Of a stretch of DNA of 64,000 nt, positions 1-7,349 are shown piece after piece. Position 1 is the first letter of the stretch. Every line of letters begins with the position of its first letter. The notes beneath the pieces are model-generated. The model made no database searches. It had not been told where the DNA came from and was given only the letters and a program-made list of their open reading frames with translations. The stretch is from JAAYJR01 sp964611525. GTDB taxonomy: Bacteria; Bacteroidota; Bacteroidia; Bacteroidales; Prolixibacteraceae. The position numbers and the translations under genes are program-made. The stretch is taken from positions 6,612-70,611 of the forward strand of contig CAZTAL010000125.1 of the NCBI GenBank assembly GCA_964611525.1, read 5' to 3'.

Positions 1-91
1 AGAAGTACTTTCATCTCAACGTGGTTTTTTTTCAAAAATTCCGGATCACCAACCTGGCCAAATCCGTTACTTCCTATTACTAAATAATCCA
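1..91 (-). CDS. Partial small hypothetical protein (N-terminus only)
   Basis: An ATG on the minus strand at 89-91 opens a frame that runs without a stop to the window edge. Its 30 visible codons begin MDYLVIGSNGFGQVGDPEF. The pattern of Gln-Val-Gly, Asp-Pro-x-Phe, then Lys-Asn and Glu-Met resembles short conserved proteins of Bacteroidetes mobile elements, but that comparison is from memory and weak. It lies 6 bp downstream of the next minus-strand gene (stop at 98), so it is probably the third gene of a small operon. Its function is unknown. Confidence 0.45.
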
Positions 92-97
92 TAAATA

Positions 98-400
98 TTA
101 TCCTATGCCCTTAGGTTTTTTTGTGGTATCTGGCTCACCATTAATTACTTTATTTGTGAAAATTTTCTTTCTCGCACCATCCCCAATTTCAATAAAAGAG
201 GCTTGATAGCGGATAGCTAATTCTTTAGCAATTTTGTTTCTCTCTTTTTTGGTAACATATTGTTTCAGTAAAGGATATTTACCACCCAATAATTCACATG
301 ACAAGCTGTCAATATTATCTGTAACCTGTAAAATTACCGGCCGGTTTTTAATTAAGTAATCTCTGTAAAAACCGAAGTAGAAATAACTTTTCTTTTTCAT
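98..400 (-). CDS. Small hypothetical protein of the mobile element
   Basis: This 100-residue basic protein begins MKKKSYFYFGFYRDYL. A longer frame exists upstream, but it would run through the whole 3' part of the neighbouring gene, so the ATG at 398-400 is chosen; it lies 10 bp after that gene's stop. There is no signal peptide or membrane segment, and the C-terminal tail is rich in Lys and Pro. I do not recognise a family. The tight spacing to the DUF4120 gene suggests one transcript and an accessory role in the element. Confidence 0.55.
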   Translation of the reverse strand: MKKKSYFYFGFYRDYLIKNRPVILQVTDNIDSLSCELLGGKYPLLKQYVTKKERNKIAKELAIRYQASFIEIGDGARKKIFTNKVINGEPDTTKKPKGIG

Positions 401-410
401 AGTGTAAATT

Positions 411-722
411 TTAAGTGTGAATGCTCCATCCTGGTTTATTGTCAGAGTCAATGCAAACTGAGAATGTAGGTGCACCACCACTGCCATATCCGTCATGAGC
501 ACCATGAAAAATAAATCCACCATTGAGGATAAATTTCTCATTCAGGGTTATCTCAAAATAGAGGCTATGAGGTGCAAAGTCACTGTAAAGGGTAACTGTG
601 TATCTTTTAACTGAGTAGTTTTCCAATCTGGAATAAGTCCCATTGAAACTTTTCATCAGGTCATGTTCTTTGGCAAAGGTCTTGATCTCATCAAGCCTGC
701 CATTTGATTTGTCTATAATCAT
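411..722 (-). CDS. DUF4120-like protein
   Basis: This 103-residue protein has the C-terminal pattern NGGFIFHGAHDGYGSGGAPTF followed by a WSIHT ending. I recognise that pattern from DUF4120 proteins carried on Bacteroides conjugative and mobilizable elements. No enzymatic function is established for that family. It is the first gene of a short minus-strand cluster with the two genes at 98-400 and 1-91. Its presence supports reading the left part of the window as integrative element rather than core chromosome. Confidence 0.65.
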   Translation of the reverse strand: MIIDKSNGRLDEIKTFAKEHDLMKSFNGTYSRLENYSVKRYTVTLYSDFAPHSLYFEITLNEKFILNGGFIFHGAHDGYGSGGAPTFSVCIDSDNKPGWSIHT

Positions 723-991
723 GTTATATAAGAATTAAGATTTAACAGGATGAGGTTTTGGGGATGGAAGTTTATTTGATCATCATTTGCTCTATTTAAA
801 TAATAAGATGTAAATTTGATATGAACTGAGAAGACATTTTTACTGGTCTATTGAATGGAGGTATTATAATTACTTCAGGAAAAATTTGGGTTACCCAGTC
901 AAATAAGAGGGGTAAACAAAGCTGACAATAGAGAAATAAACAAATGTTTTTGTTTATACATTCCGTTATGTGCCAAATTGAATAAATAACA

Positions 992-1780
992 ATGCAACAA
1001 GTAATCTGCGATACAAATATTTGGTATAATATTGCCAATGGATTAATATCTGACGAGCAACTTAATGAAGTTCAGCTCTTTGGAACGTCTGTGAATATTA
1101 GAGAAATATCATCAACCCCTAATCTGGTTAACGACATTGAACTAATGGCACGAGTTGTTAAAGCAATGTACAATTACAGTCATAAAGTTATTATTCAAAA
1201 CCCAATGGAGTATTTAATTTCCCTTTTCTATTGGGACTATGAGCCAAATACTGAAACAGAAAAAAGATTACTTGAGGATGGTTTTAATAAAATAATGGAC
1301 ATTGATTTAGAAACAATTCCGGAACAAAATGTAATTGACACAAAAAATCAAATAGACGAGCTTGTCAAAGCAGACACTGAATTAGCCAATAAAATAAATA
1401 CTGGTTTAATAAAAATAAGACAAGAAATAAAAAAACAGGTTGACAAGGAAAAACATAGAAAAAAGGACTTTACTGTAAAATGGAAAGAATTTATATCGAA
1501 TCTTGTTCTAGAGTATAGTAAAAAACATTGTGACAAAGTATATGAATTAGACATAAACAGCCAAGTCTGGGAACAACTCGAATTTTTCCTAATAACATGG
1601 GAATCATACTTTAAAAACAATTTAGAAATAGGGAATTGGAAATTTGACAAAAACGACTGGGAAGACTTATTCAATTTGATTTATGTCTGCCCAGGTCGAA
1701 AATATTGGACTTTTGAACGAAAATGGAATACAATTTTTGAAGGTAATGACAGACTAAGAAAATATAAATTCGGCACATAA
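992..1780 (+). CDS. PIN-like domain protein, cassette-encoded
   Basis: The 262-residue protein opens MQQVICDTNIWYNI. A short beta-strand followed by Asp7-Thr-Asn9 is the usual start of a PIN-domain ribonuclease, where the first acidic residue binds metal. The rest is charged and helical (Lys/Glu-rich around 110-170) and contains no family I can name. The stop codon TAA lies inside the R'' box of the attC-like site, as is common for integron cassette genes. PIN proteins act as RNA-cleaving toxins or defence nucleases, but without visible downstream acidic motifs that role is only a suggestion. No antitoxin gene accompanies it. Confidence 0.5.
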   Translation: MQQVICDTNIWYNIANGLISDEQLNEVQLFGTSVNIREISSTPNLVNDIELMARVVKAMYNYSHKVIIQNPMEYLISLFYWDYEPNTETEKRLLEDGFNKIMDIDLETIPEQNVIDTKNQIDELVKADTELANKINTGLIKIRQEIKKQVDKEKHRKKDFTVKWKEFISNLVLEYSKKHCDKVYELDINSQVWEQLEFFLITWESYFKNNLEIGNWKFDKNDWEDLFNLIYVCPGRKYWTFERKWNTIFEGNDRLRKYKFGT

Positions 1781-1907
1781 CACAGTACATATTGCAGGGC
1801 GGGGTTCGGTGGTACTCCAACTGCGGATTCTCGTTTCGCAGTTCCGTGTCCTATGGACAGTAACGCGCTCCGAAATCCGCCCCGACAACATGTACCAACC
1901 GTTAGCT
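1775..1907 (+). repeat. attC-like integron recombination site
   Basis: This is a 133-bp imperfect palindrome between ACATAAC (1775-1781) and GTTAGCT (1901-1907). Pairing segments are GTACAT (1785-1790) with ATGTAC (1890-1895), GGGCGG (1797-1802) with CCGCCC (1877-1882), and TTCGG (1805-1809) with CCGAA (1870-1874). The apical part holds two further hairpins: AACTGCG (1819-1825) with CGCAGTT (1837-1843), and GTCC (1848-1851) with GGAC (1855-1858). A long, branched, bulged stem with poorly conserved sequence and GTT/AAC ends is the architecture of attC sites. GTTAGCT departs from GTTRRRY at one base. Confidence 0.65.
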
Positions 1908-3211
1908 GTAATTTTAAACAGTCCTAAACTTAAAATTATAATTTGAGAATGATTTTTATAAATAGCAGTATCGAAATAGAAGAGTTAATCGAATATCGTA
2001 ATCATTTTTCAGATGTGATTCGGACTGACCAGAAAATCCCAAAAGAAGGAATAGCTCTAATATCATTTGGCTATGATCATCTTAATTGCATCATGACCTA
2101 TAATAAAAGTGGTCGCGTTGCAACTCATATCGACCGAATTTCATTTAAAAACCCAATTAAGATTAATAATTTTGTTCAATTAAAAGAAATAACAGAGAAT
2201 TTACCTGATAACATTAAAAAGCATTTCAAAAGACAAACGGAGGGGCACATTTCAGTTCTTTCAAATAAAGTTGAAATAGAACTTAAAAAATTTCTTAAGA
2301 AAACAAGACCAGACATTTATGCTGAACTTAAAAGGTTAAAATCAATAGTAGAAAACAAAAGACCTAAATATAGTAAAAAAGCAAAATCGATAATAGCTCA
2401 TGAAAAAGATGCTATAAATCTAGTTTTTAAGATGTTTGATTTTAAAGAGACTGACATCCCAACTTGGCAGTCTGATGATAAAACTGCTCCTTTTTTAAAA
2501 GGTTATGATACTGTCCTAGTCCGAGAAGACCCCATGGTTAATCAAGACTCTCAGGTATTTGGAGATTGGACGAAAATTGGGCAACATGCTCAAGGCGCCG
2601 TAGAATTTGAAAAAGAAAATCAAAGAATTACAATAATGAATGTAAATCGCCAACCACTAGAAAAAACGCTTGGGGTAGATTTACTTGTCTATCATCATAC
2701 TTATCAATCTTATATTCTGATTCAATATAAAAGGATGATAAAAGAAAAAGATGTTTATGTTTACAGACCAATAGACTCTTCATACAAATCCGAAATCAAA
2801 CGTATGAAAGCTTTCCAAAAAACATTAGGAAATAAATTTAAAAAATCAATAAGAAACTATAGACTAAATAATGAGCTATTTTATTTCAAATTATGTCAAG
2901 CAAAAATTGAAAATATGAATTCAAATAAAATGGTTTCAGGTATGTACATACCACTTGATCTTTGGAAAACAATATTAAAAGACAAGTGCAGCAATGGTCC
3001 AAATGGAGGAAAAGTATTAACGTATAAAAATACAGGTAGATATTTCAGCAACACTCATTTTATTAACCTCGCTCAAAATGGTTGGATTGGAAGTAAAATA
3101 GATGACTTCAATAAAATTACGGAGATTGTAATGTCCTCAATAAATTCTGACAATTCATTAATTTTAGCGGAATATGAGAATTTAAGTGATTAAGAAAAAA
3201 CTACAGCTAAT
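1902..3211 (+). mobile_element. Integron-type gene cassette 2 with eroded attC
   Basis: The cassette starts with TTAGCTGTA (1902-1910) directly after the crossover G of the preceding attC-like site. After its single gene it has the exact reverse complement TACAGCTAA (3202-3210). The match continues as four T/A pairs after one mismatch. This is what a cassette's own R'' box should look like. The rest of an attC palindrome is missing downstream, and the expected final C of AAC is T at 3211, so the 3' site looks decayed or deleted. Confidence 0.55.
1949..3193 (+). CDS. Hypothetical protein with possible PD-(D/E)XK nuclease-like core, cassette-encoded
   Basis: The 414-residue protein begins MIFINSSIEIEE; an in-frame TTG six bases upstream is a less likely start. 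I do not recognise a named family. Around residues 240-262 there is GVDLLVYHH followed by two short strands and QYKRM. The spacing Asp244 to Gln259-Tyr-Lys261 fits the core of PD-(D/E)XK nucleases, with Gln in place of the usual Glu as in some restriction enzymes. A basic helical stretch lies at about 105-150. It is the only gene of cassette 2. A nuclease or defence role is an inference from the motif and setting. Confidence 0.5.
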   Translation: MIFINSSIEIEELIEYRNHFSDVIRTDQKIPKEGIALISFGYDHLNCIMTYNKSGRVATHIDRISFKNPIKINNFVQLKEITENLPDNIKKHFKRQTEGHISVLSNKVEIELKKFLKKTRPDIYAELKRLKSIVENKRPKYSKKAKSIIAHEKDAINLVFKMFDFKETDIPTWQSDDKTAPFLKGYDTVLVREDPMVNQDSQVFGDWTKIGQHAQGAVEFEKENQRITIMNVNRQPLEKTLGVDLLVYHHTYQSYILIQYKRMIKEKDVYVYRPIDSSYKSEIKRMKAFQKTLGNKFKKSIRNYRLNNELFYFKLCQAKIENMNSNKMVSGMYIPLDLWKTILKDKCSNGPNGGKVLTYKNTGRYFSNTHFINLAQNGWIGSKIDDFNKITEIVMSSINSDNSLILAEYENLSD

Positions 3212-3330
3212 AAATAGAACTCAGAGTGGTCTTTAATTTTTATTAAAAATATGTTCATGAGATTATCATCATCCATATGCATACATTTTATTACCTCCAA
3301 TATAGGGGCAAATTAATTACTATCTAAAAT

Positions 3331-3372
3331 ATCCATCCATCTTATTCCCTTAAGGAATCTTGATGGATGGAT
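3331..3372. repeat. Strong hairpin of tetranucleotide repeats
   Basis: ATCCATCCATC (3331-3341) pairs with GATGGATGGAT (3362-3372). Inside the loop ATTCC pairs with GGAAT around CTTAA. The stem arms are tandem ATCC units. A similar hairpin built of GTCC units lies at 19703-19742. There is no strong T-tract directly after it, so it is not a typical intrinsic terminator. It lies between cassette 2 and the decayed DUF3871 copy. Confidence 0.55.
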
Positions 3373-3378
3373 GAAATT

Positions 3379-3472
3379 TAGTTCACGAATCAATGATGTT
3401 TATTCTCACCAATAGTTTGGTACAACCCATTTACAAATTGCTGACAACCTACACCTCTATAAATATCCCGTA
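3379..3472 (-). pseudogene. Decayed 3' fragment of a second DUF3871 gene
   Basis: Read on the minus strand this stretch encodes DIYRGVGCQQFVNGLYQTIG, then ENKHH, a TGA stop and FV. The intact neighbour at 3818-4801 ends with FLDRGVGCLQFVHGLYQAIG, ENKHHWFVS. The homology covers about 30 codons, the Trp codon has become TGA, and the frame is closed by a stop a few codons upstream. It is therefore a remnant of an extra copy rather than a gene, probably left by duplication or replacement within the element. Confidence 0.7.
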
Positions 3473-3656
3473 TTTCGTCTAACATTATATGTATTTAGCC
3501 ACTTTCTCCTCTGACTGGTATTTTAGTTCCACTTTATATAAAAAATCAATAAAATGCTACCCCCCGGAACGATAAGAATAATAAAACCAGCCCACGGAGT
3601 TATTATCATCCTTGCACTAACAAGTCAACAGGTATCCGTGGGTAGATGAGAGCTTT

Positions 3657-3818
3657 TTACTGGTTTTCTTCAAATACTATCCTTCTTTCAGGTATAAAAT
3701 AAGCACTTGTACCTACTTTCTCTTCGGCACCAATAGCAAGAATAGCCTCATCATGAAACCATTGCTTATCCATGTATTCCTGACTTTCAGGCCAGGGAAC
3801 TAAAACATAAGTTTCCAT
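3657..3818 (-). CDS. 53-residue conserved mobile-element protein
   Basis: The frame begins METYVLVPWPESQEYMDK and ends with IPERRIVFEENQ. Its ATG overlaps the TGA of the upstream DUF3871 gene in an ATGA arrangement (3816-3820), which indicates translational coupling. The protein is soluble, slightly acidic and has no signal peptide. Short proteins with a VPWPESQ motif recur in Bacteroidetes mobile elements as far as I recall, with no known function. The coupling makes it very likely to be a real gene. Confidence 0.65.
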   Translation of the reverse strand: METYVLVPWPESQEYMDKQWFHDEAILAIGAEEKVGTSAYFIPERRIVFEENQ

Positions 3819-4801
3819 CAGCTTACAAACCAATGATGCTTATTTTCTCCAATGGCCTGATAAAGTCCATGGACAAATTGTAGACATCCCACACCTCTGT
3901 CAAGAAATGTATCAATATAACTTGTCTTGTTAGCCCCTGTAAACAAATTAAAGAGCTTCCACAGATTAATATTACCCAAATCATTGCGGCAAAAACTTTC
4001 ATCAGAATAATAATCCTTCACCACAAGATTTACCTGTGAGTCTGACAGTAGGAATTGTGGCAGTTCTTTTCTGTCCTTAAACGGCATATTTTGATACATT
4101 CTGGCTCTTCCTATAATCTGTGCAAACTGTGATTCTGTTATCATTGTGTCAGGAAGATTATTCAATATCTCAATATCCTTGTAAACATTAAACTCCCCAA
4201 ACAGGTTATAAGCTGCCTTTGCCAGTTCAGCAACAGTTCTCACTTTAACATCAGACTGAAAGCCATCAGTACTAATGCACAAATTGACACATACTTTATT
4301 CTGAAATCCAATGAATAGCTTGAAATGCTCTTCACTCTTGCGTGAATGAAGATTAGTCAGGTTATAAGCCCTGACACCTCCTACAGTAAGATTTAAGCCG
4401 TTCTCTCCAACGTTATCATGTATTGAGGGTATTTCAATGGCAAACGCCATACGCTCATAATAAAGGGTTTTCTCATGCTCCTGCAGATCTTTAGCAGGTT
4501 TTCCAACAGCAGATGGTATTCTTCCCTTAATAGGATGAGAAGCTCTTACAGCAGGCTTTAATATTGTCTCACCACCAAATATCTGGTCGGCAACATAAAT
4601 TACTGTTTCAATAAATTCCTGATGAGAAATTGTCGATTCATTGTCTTTAGCAAATACAGGGATAGTATGTTTCCTGCTTATCTCTTCTATGCTCATCGGC
4701 ACAGTATTGGCAGCCATAAAATGACTGTCTGATGTTTCTGGCACCGGTGCAAACTGCACAAGTGGTGAAACCGATTTACTTTTAACTTTTGTTAATTCCA
4801 T
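3818..4801 (-). CDS. DUF3871 family protein
   Basis: This 327-residue soluble protein contains ANTVPMSIEEISRKHTIPVF and KDNESTISHQEF near the N-terminus (about 31-70), which I recognise as the DUF3871 family of Bacteroidetes integrative elements. The family has no established activity. Its start overlaps the end of the AAA ATPase gene by 20 bp and its stop overlaps the start of a 53-residue gene, so the three are translated from one message. The steady association with a RecA-like ATPase suggests a role in element DNA metabolism, but that is inference. A truncated copy lies at 3379-3472. Confidence 0.8.
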   Translation of the reverse strand: MELTKVKSKSVSPLVQFAPVPETSDSHFMAANTVPMSIEEISRKHTIPVFAKDNESTISHQEFIETVIYVADQIFGGETILKPAVRASHPIKGRIPSAVGKPAKDLQEHEKTLYYERMAFAIEIPSIHDNVGENGLNLTVGGVRAYNLTNLHSRKSEEHFKLFIGFQNKVCVNLCISTDGFQSDVKVRTVAELAKAAYNLFGEFNVYKDIEILNNLPDTMITESQFAQIIGRARMYQNMPFKDRKELPQFLLSDSQVNLVVKDYYSDESFCRNDLGNINLWKLFNLFTGANKTSYIDTFLDRGVGCLQFVHGLYQAIGENKHHWFVS

Positions 4802-5642
4802 TGTCTCCGATTTTATTTCTATTAATAATTTTTGTATTTAACTGCTCTTTACGAGCAATAGCAAGTGATTCAATCTGACTTCTGTAATCAGGATAATTCC
4901 TTAGAATTTTTCTAAGCTCTTCAATGCTTTTTGCTATGGATATCTTTGCTTTTATCTCGGATATGCTTATACCGGAGCTACACCATTCTAAGATCTTTTT
5001 GCCATAAAAAGGAGTAATAACCTCTTCAGGCTGATCCATGAACTGACCTGTCCTGTCTTTTGAAGCTTTTGCCATATGTTTAATGTCCAGGTCAAATACA
5101 ATGGTGAATTCAAAATCAATTCCATCCCTTTGAATACCTTTTAATCCTACTTTCTCCGGCACCATCTTACCATTCTTATCGGTCAAAGTATAATCTGATT
5201 TAGTGCGGATAGTAGAAATAATATGGCATTGAGATTCGAGTATTTTCTGCACAAAAGCATTATGACGTGGAGTAATCTTATTCCAGTTGGTAAATGAATT
5301 TCCTGCCATAGCTCCGTGAATACTTAATATGCCACCTGCACCTTCCCATTCATGAGTTATACTGTCAATGATAATAACCTCCATAGAAGCCTTCTCGCAC
5401 ACTTCAATGGCTTTAATATACCTCTCCGGCGTAAATGGTTTGGAGAGCTGTAAGACGTTATATTCGCCTAAATGAGCATACAGATCAGCTGAATGATTTT
5501 CAGTATCAATTACAGCTATTTTAGAGTAGTCAGTGATTCCTGATGCCAACAGTAATGCTGACATTGTTTTTCCAGAGCCAGAAGGCCCTTGAAGGGCTAA
5601 TTTAATTTTAGCCTGCTTACGATGCGCTTGTCTAAGTTCCAT
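4782..5642 (-). CDS. AAA/RecA-like nucleotide-binding protein (Sak4-type, phage or element recombination)
   Basis: The 286-residue protein has a Walker A motif GPSGSGKT at about 19-26 and a Walker B strand VIIIDSITHEW at about 90-100. It then has a block with KVGLKGIQRDGIDFEFTIVF typical of phage-type AAA_24 ATPases. Relatives include Sak4-like single-strand annealing or recombination proteins, so a DNA-repair or recombination role for the element is reasonable. It precedes DUF3871 with a 20-bp overlap and follows a terminator-like hairpin after the gene at 5720-6076. Confidence 0.75.
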   Translation of the reverse strand: MELRQAHRKQAKIKLALQGPSGSGKTMSALLLASGITDYSKIAVIDTENHSADLYAHLGEYNVLQLSKPFTPERYIKAIEVCEKASMEVIIIDSITHEWEGAGGILSIHGAMAGNSFTNWNKITPRHNAFVQKILESQCHIISTIRTKSDYTLTDKNGKMVPEKVGLKGIQRDGIDFEFTIVFDLDIKHMAKASKDRTGQFMDQPEEVITPFYGKKILEWCSSGISISEIKAKISIAKSIEELRKILRNYPDYRSQIESLAIARKEQLNTKIINRNKIGDNGINKS

Positions 5643-5686
5643 AATTATTTTATTTTGATTCTTTTAAATTTCAGATACATATACAA

Positions 5687-5712
5687 AAAAGGAGACTCTC
5701 AAGCCTCCTTTT
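5687..5712 (-). terminator. Intrinsic terminator after the 118-residue gene
   Basis: AAAAGGAG (5687-5694) pairs with CTCCTTTT (5705-5712) over a 10-base loop. On the minus strand the stem is followed by TTTTTTGTAT. It lies 8 bp past the stop of the gene at 5720-6076 and before the start of the ATPase gene, so it may separate or attenuate the two. Confidence 0.6.
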
Positions 5713-5719
5713 CTGCAGA

Positions 5720-6076
5720 TTAAACCAATTCAGGTTCTTCTTCAGGTACTTCTTCTTTCTCAGCCTGTTCAACAGTATCACCCTCCTTAACAAATACCCA
5801 GTGATGATCAAGTGTTAATACTTCACCAGTATCTTCAACAGTGTATTCGTAAGGTTCACACTGGACACGCTCAATAGAGCCTTCAAGTTCCTGACCGATT
5901 AATGACTTGCAGGTTTCCTCATCAAAAGTTGATGGAATACTTGCCTTTTTGGCTGTAGCATAGTACATGCCTGTTTCCTGTGATTTAACCAATGAAATGC
6001 CACCCTGAACAATTAATGCCAGGAATGGTTCTCCGTCACTGTTTTGACGGACTTTGTAATCAATAATTCGTACCAT
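5720..6076 (-). CDS. Small conserved mobile-element protein, acidic C-terminus
   Basis: The 118-residue protein begins MVRIIDYKVRQNSDGEPF, contains TAKKASIPSTFDEETCK in the middle and ends in a Glu-rich tail. Its compact beta-rich pattern would suit a small OB-fold or nucleic-acid-binding protein, but no diagnostic residue supports this. I recall similar proteins upstream of the DUF3871/AAA pair in other Bacteroidetes elements. Its function is unknown. It is the first gene of the minus-strand module that ends at 3657. Its leader contains the GC-rich imperfect inverted repeat CCCC/GGGG at about 6105-6121. Confidence 0.6.
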   Translation of the reverse strand: MVRIIDYKVRQNSDGEPFLALIVQGGISLVKSQETGMYYATAKKASIPSTFDEETCKSLIGQELEGSIERVQCEPYEYTVEDTGEVLTLDHHWVFVKEGDTVEQAEKEEVPEEEPELV

Positions 6077-6611
6077 GATATTAAATTTTAGATTAATAAA
6101 TTTTCCCCAAAGACGCCGGGGAATTTGCCAATTCTTGGAAATAGTGGGGGAGCATTGTTTAGTAAGTAAGTACTTATATCTTTTCTTAAACTCATAGGGG
6201 GGCGTATTTCTGTCCAGAGAATTGTATGGGGGTATGATCCAATTTATGGAAGTTTTAGATTATAATGGCAGAGGGCTAATATAATTTTGACTAATAATAA
6301 GGCGATTTAAGCATTCTTTTCTTTTAAATAACGGATTGTCAATTTTAGGGATTTCGGGCTTCAGAATGACTTGAAGTGGCTTCCATATAATAAATTATAG
6401 AAAGCTGATATGAAGATAGGCTTGTGAAAAAAGTTTATTATTTATTTATGTGGGAAAATTTGGTACGGAGGAATTGGGTGTTTTTTTGTATGGTTAGTGG
6501 TAGGTAAATATATGTGGTAACAAAAAATTGTGAAAATATAATACGCTACTAATTGTATTTCCTCATATATTCTTTAATTTTACTTTTCATTTCCTAAACA
6601 GGAGTTAAATC
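6077..6611. other. Divergent intergenic region before the BREX operon
   Basis: These 535 bp contain no convincing gene. They hold the leader of the minus-strand gene ending at 6076, with an imperfect GC hairpin at 6098-6126, and the promoter region of the BREX operon at the right end. The middle is AT-rich and shows no repeat array that I can see. Confidence 0.5.
6552..6582 (+). promoter_or_regulatory. Predicted promoter of the BREX operon
   Basis: ATTG (6552-6555) is separated by exactly 19 bases from TAATTTTA (6575-6582). The Bacteroidetes primary sigma consensus is TTTG-N19-TAnnTTTG, so seven of eight bases match at -7 and the -33 core matches as TTG. The start codon at 6612 leaves a leader of about 23 bases. 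Confidence 0.5.
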
Positions 6612-7349
6612 ATGTCTAAAGGAACCAATTCACCGAAAACAATACATACCAGTCGGACAATGATGTTCGATGAGCTCTCAAATTTAATTAACCAGGGAAT
6701 TTACGATGAACAGGAAATACTAGAAATAAACACGTTGCATAAAAGCACAAAAGGGAACCTTGAAAAAACGCTAAAATACCTTTCCCGGATTTATGATTTC
6801 AAAACAAACAGCACTTTATGGAAAGTATTCCTTTTTTTATGGCGCTTGGCTGACGATGAGAACAAACGATTTCTTGCATTACTACACGCATTGAAAAATG
6901 ATGAACTCCTAAAACTTTCAATTCCAGTGGTCAAAAAAACATCTTTTGGAGATAGAGTGGAAGTAAAAGAAATCAGTGAAATCTTATCCAAAACATATCC
7001 TGAAAAGTATTCGCCGCGAACATTATTATCTGCTGCCCAAAATATCAATTCATCATGGAAGCAGGGAGGTTTTGTACAAGGTAAAGTTAAAAGTATTCGA
7101 GTTGATGCGAGGCCGGATTATTCTTCAATCCTATTTGCTTTGTATCTTGGAATGGAACAAGGGTTGACCGGAGATGAATTGGTTGAATCTGAATGGGCCA
7201 CTTTATTCGATATAAATGAAACGAAAATAAGGGAACTTGTTTCAGAAGCTGCCATGAGGGATTTAATTGATTATCGTTATTCCGGCGGTATTACTGTCAT
7301 AGATTTGGACACACTAATAAGTAAAGCAAAAAATGAAATCGAAGGTTGA
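6612..7349 (+). CDS. First gene of the BREX operon, BrxA-position protein
   Basis: The 245-residue soluble protein is the first gene of a type 1 BREX operon, where brxA normally stands. It does not obviously resemble the classical DUF1819 BrxA of Enterobacteria. It has a middle segment with SPRTLLSAAQNINSSWKQGG (about 136-155) and a C-terminal segment with a short GGITVIDLD strand, reading like winged-helix units. BrxA in type 1 systems is a small DNA-binding protein. The call rests on operon position and the helix-turn-helix appearance, so it is either a divergent BrxA or a functional replacement. It overlaps brxB by 17 bp. Confidence 0.6.
   Translation: MSKGTNSPKTIHTSRTMMFDELSNLINQGIYDEQEILEINTLHKSTKGNLEKTLKYLSRIYDFKTNSTLWKVFLFLWRLADDENKRFLALLHALKNDELLKLSIPVVKKTSFGDRVEVKEISEILSKTYPEKYSPRTLLSAAQNINSSWKQGGFVQGKVKSIRVDARPDYSSILFALYLGMEQGLTGDELVESEWATLFDINETKIRELVSEAAMRDLIDYRYSGGITVIDLDTLISKAKNEIEG

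Larger units (their letters stand above)
965..1907 (+). mobile_element. Integron-type gene cassette 1 (PIN-like gene plus attC-like site)
   Basis: The cassette begins at GTTATGTGCC (965-974). Just before its recombination site it carries the exact reverse complement GGCACATAAC (1772-1781). In integrons the crossover falls after the G of GTTRRRY, so the 3' core bases come from the next cassette while each cassette keeps a start that is complementary to its own R'' box. That signature is seen here. The cassette holds one gene in the orientation usual for cassettes and ends in a large imperfect palindrome. The bases before 965 look like the remnant of a preceding site. Confidence 0.65.

Noticed and set aside
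796..1038. An 80-codon minus-strand frame with many hydrophobic residues
   Set aside because: It overlaps the cassette boundary and the start of the PIN-like gene on the other strand, has no clear start context and reads as low-complexity AT-rich translation.
3331..3372. CRISPR array
   Set aside because: The ATCC units are only a single hairpin; no regularly spaced repeats with unique spacers occur anywhere in the window.
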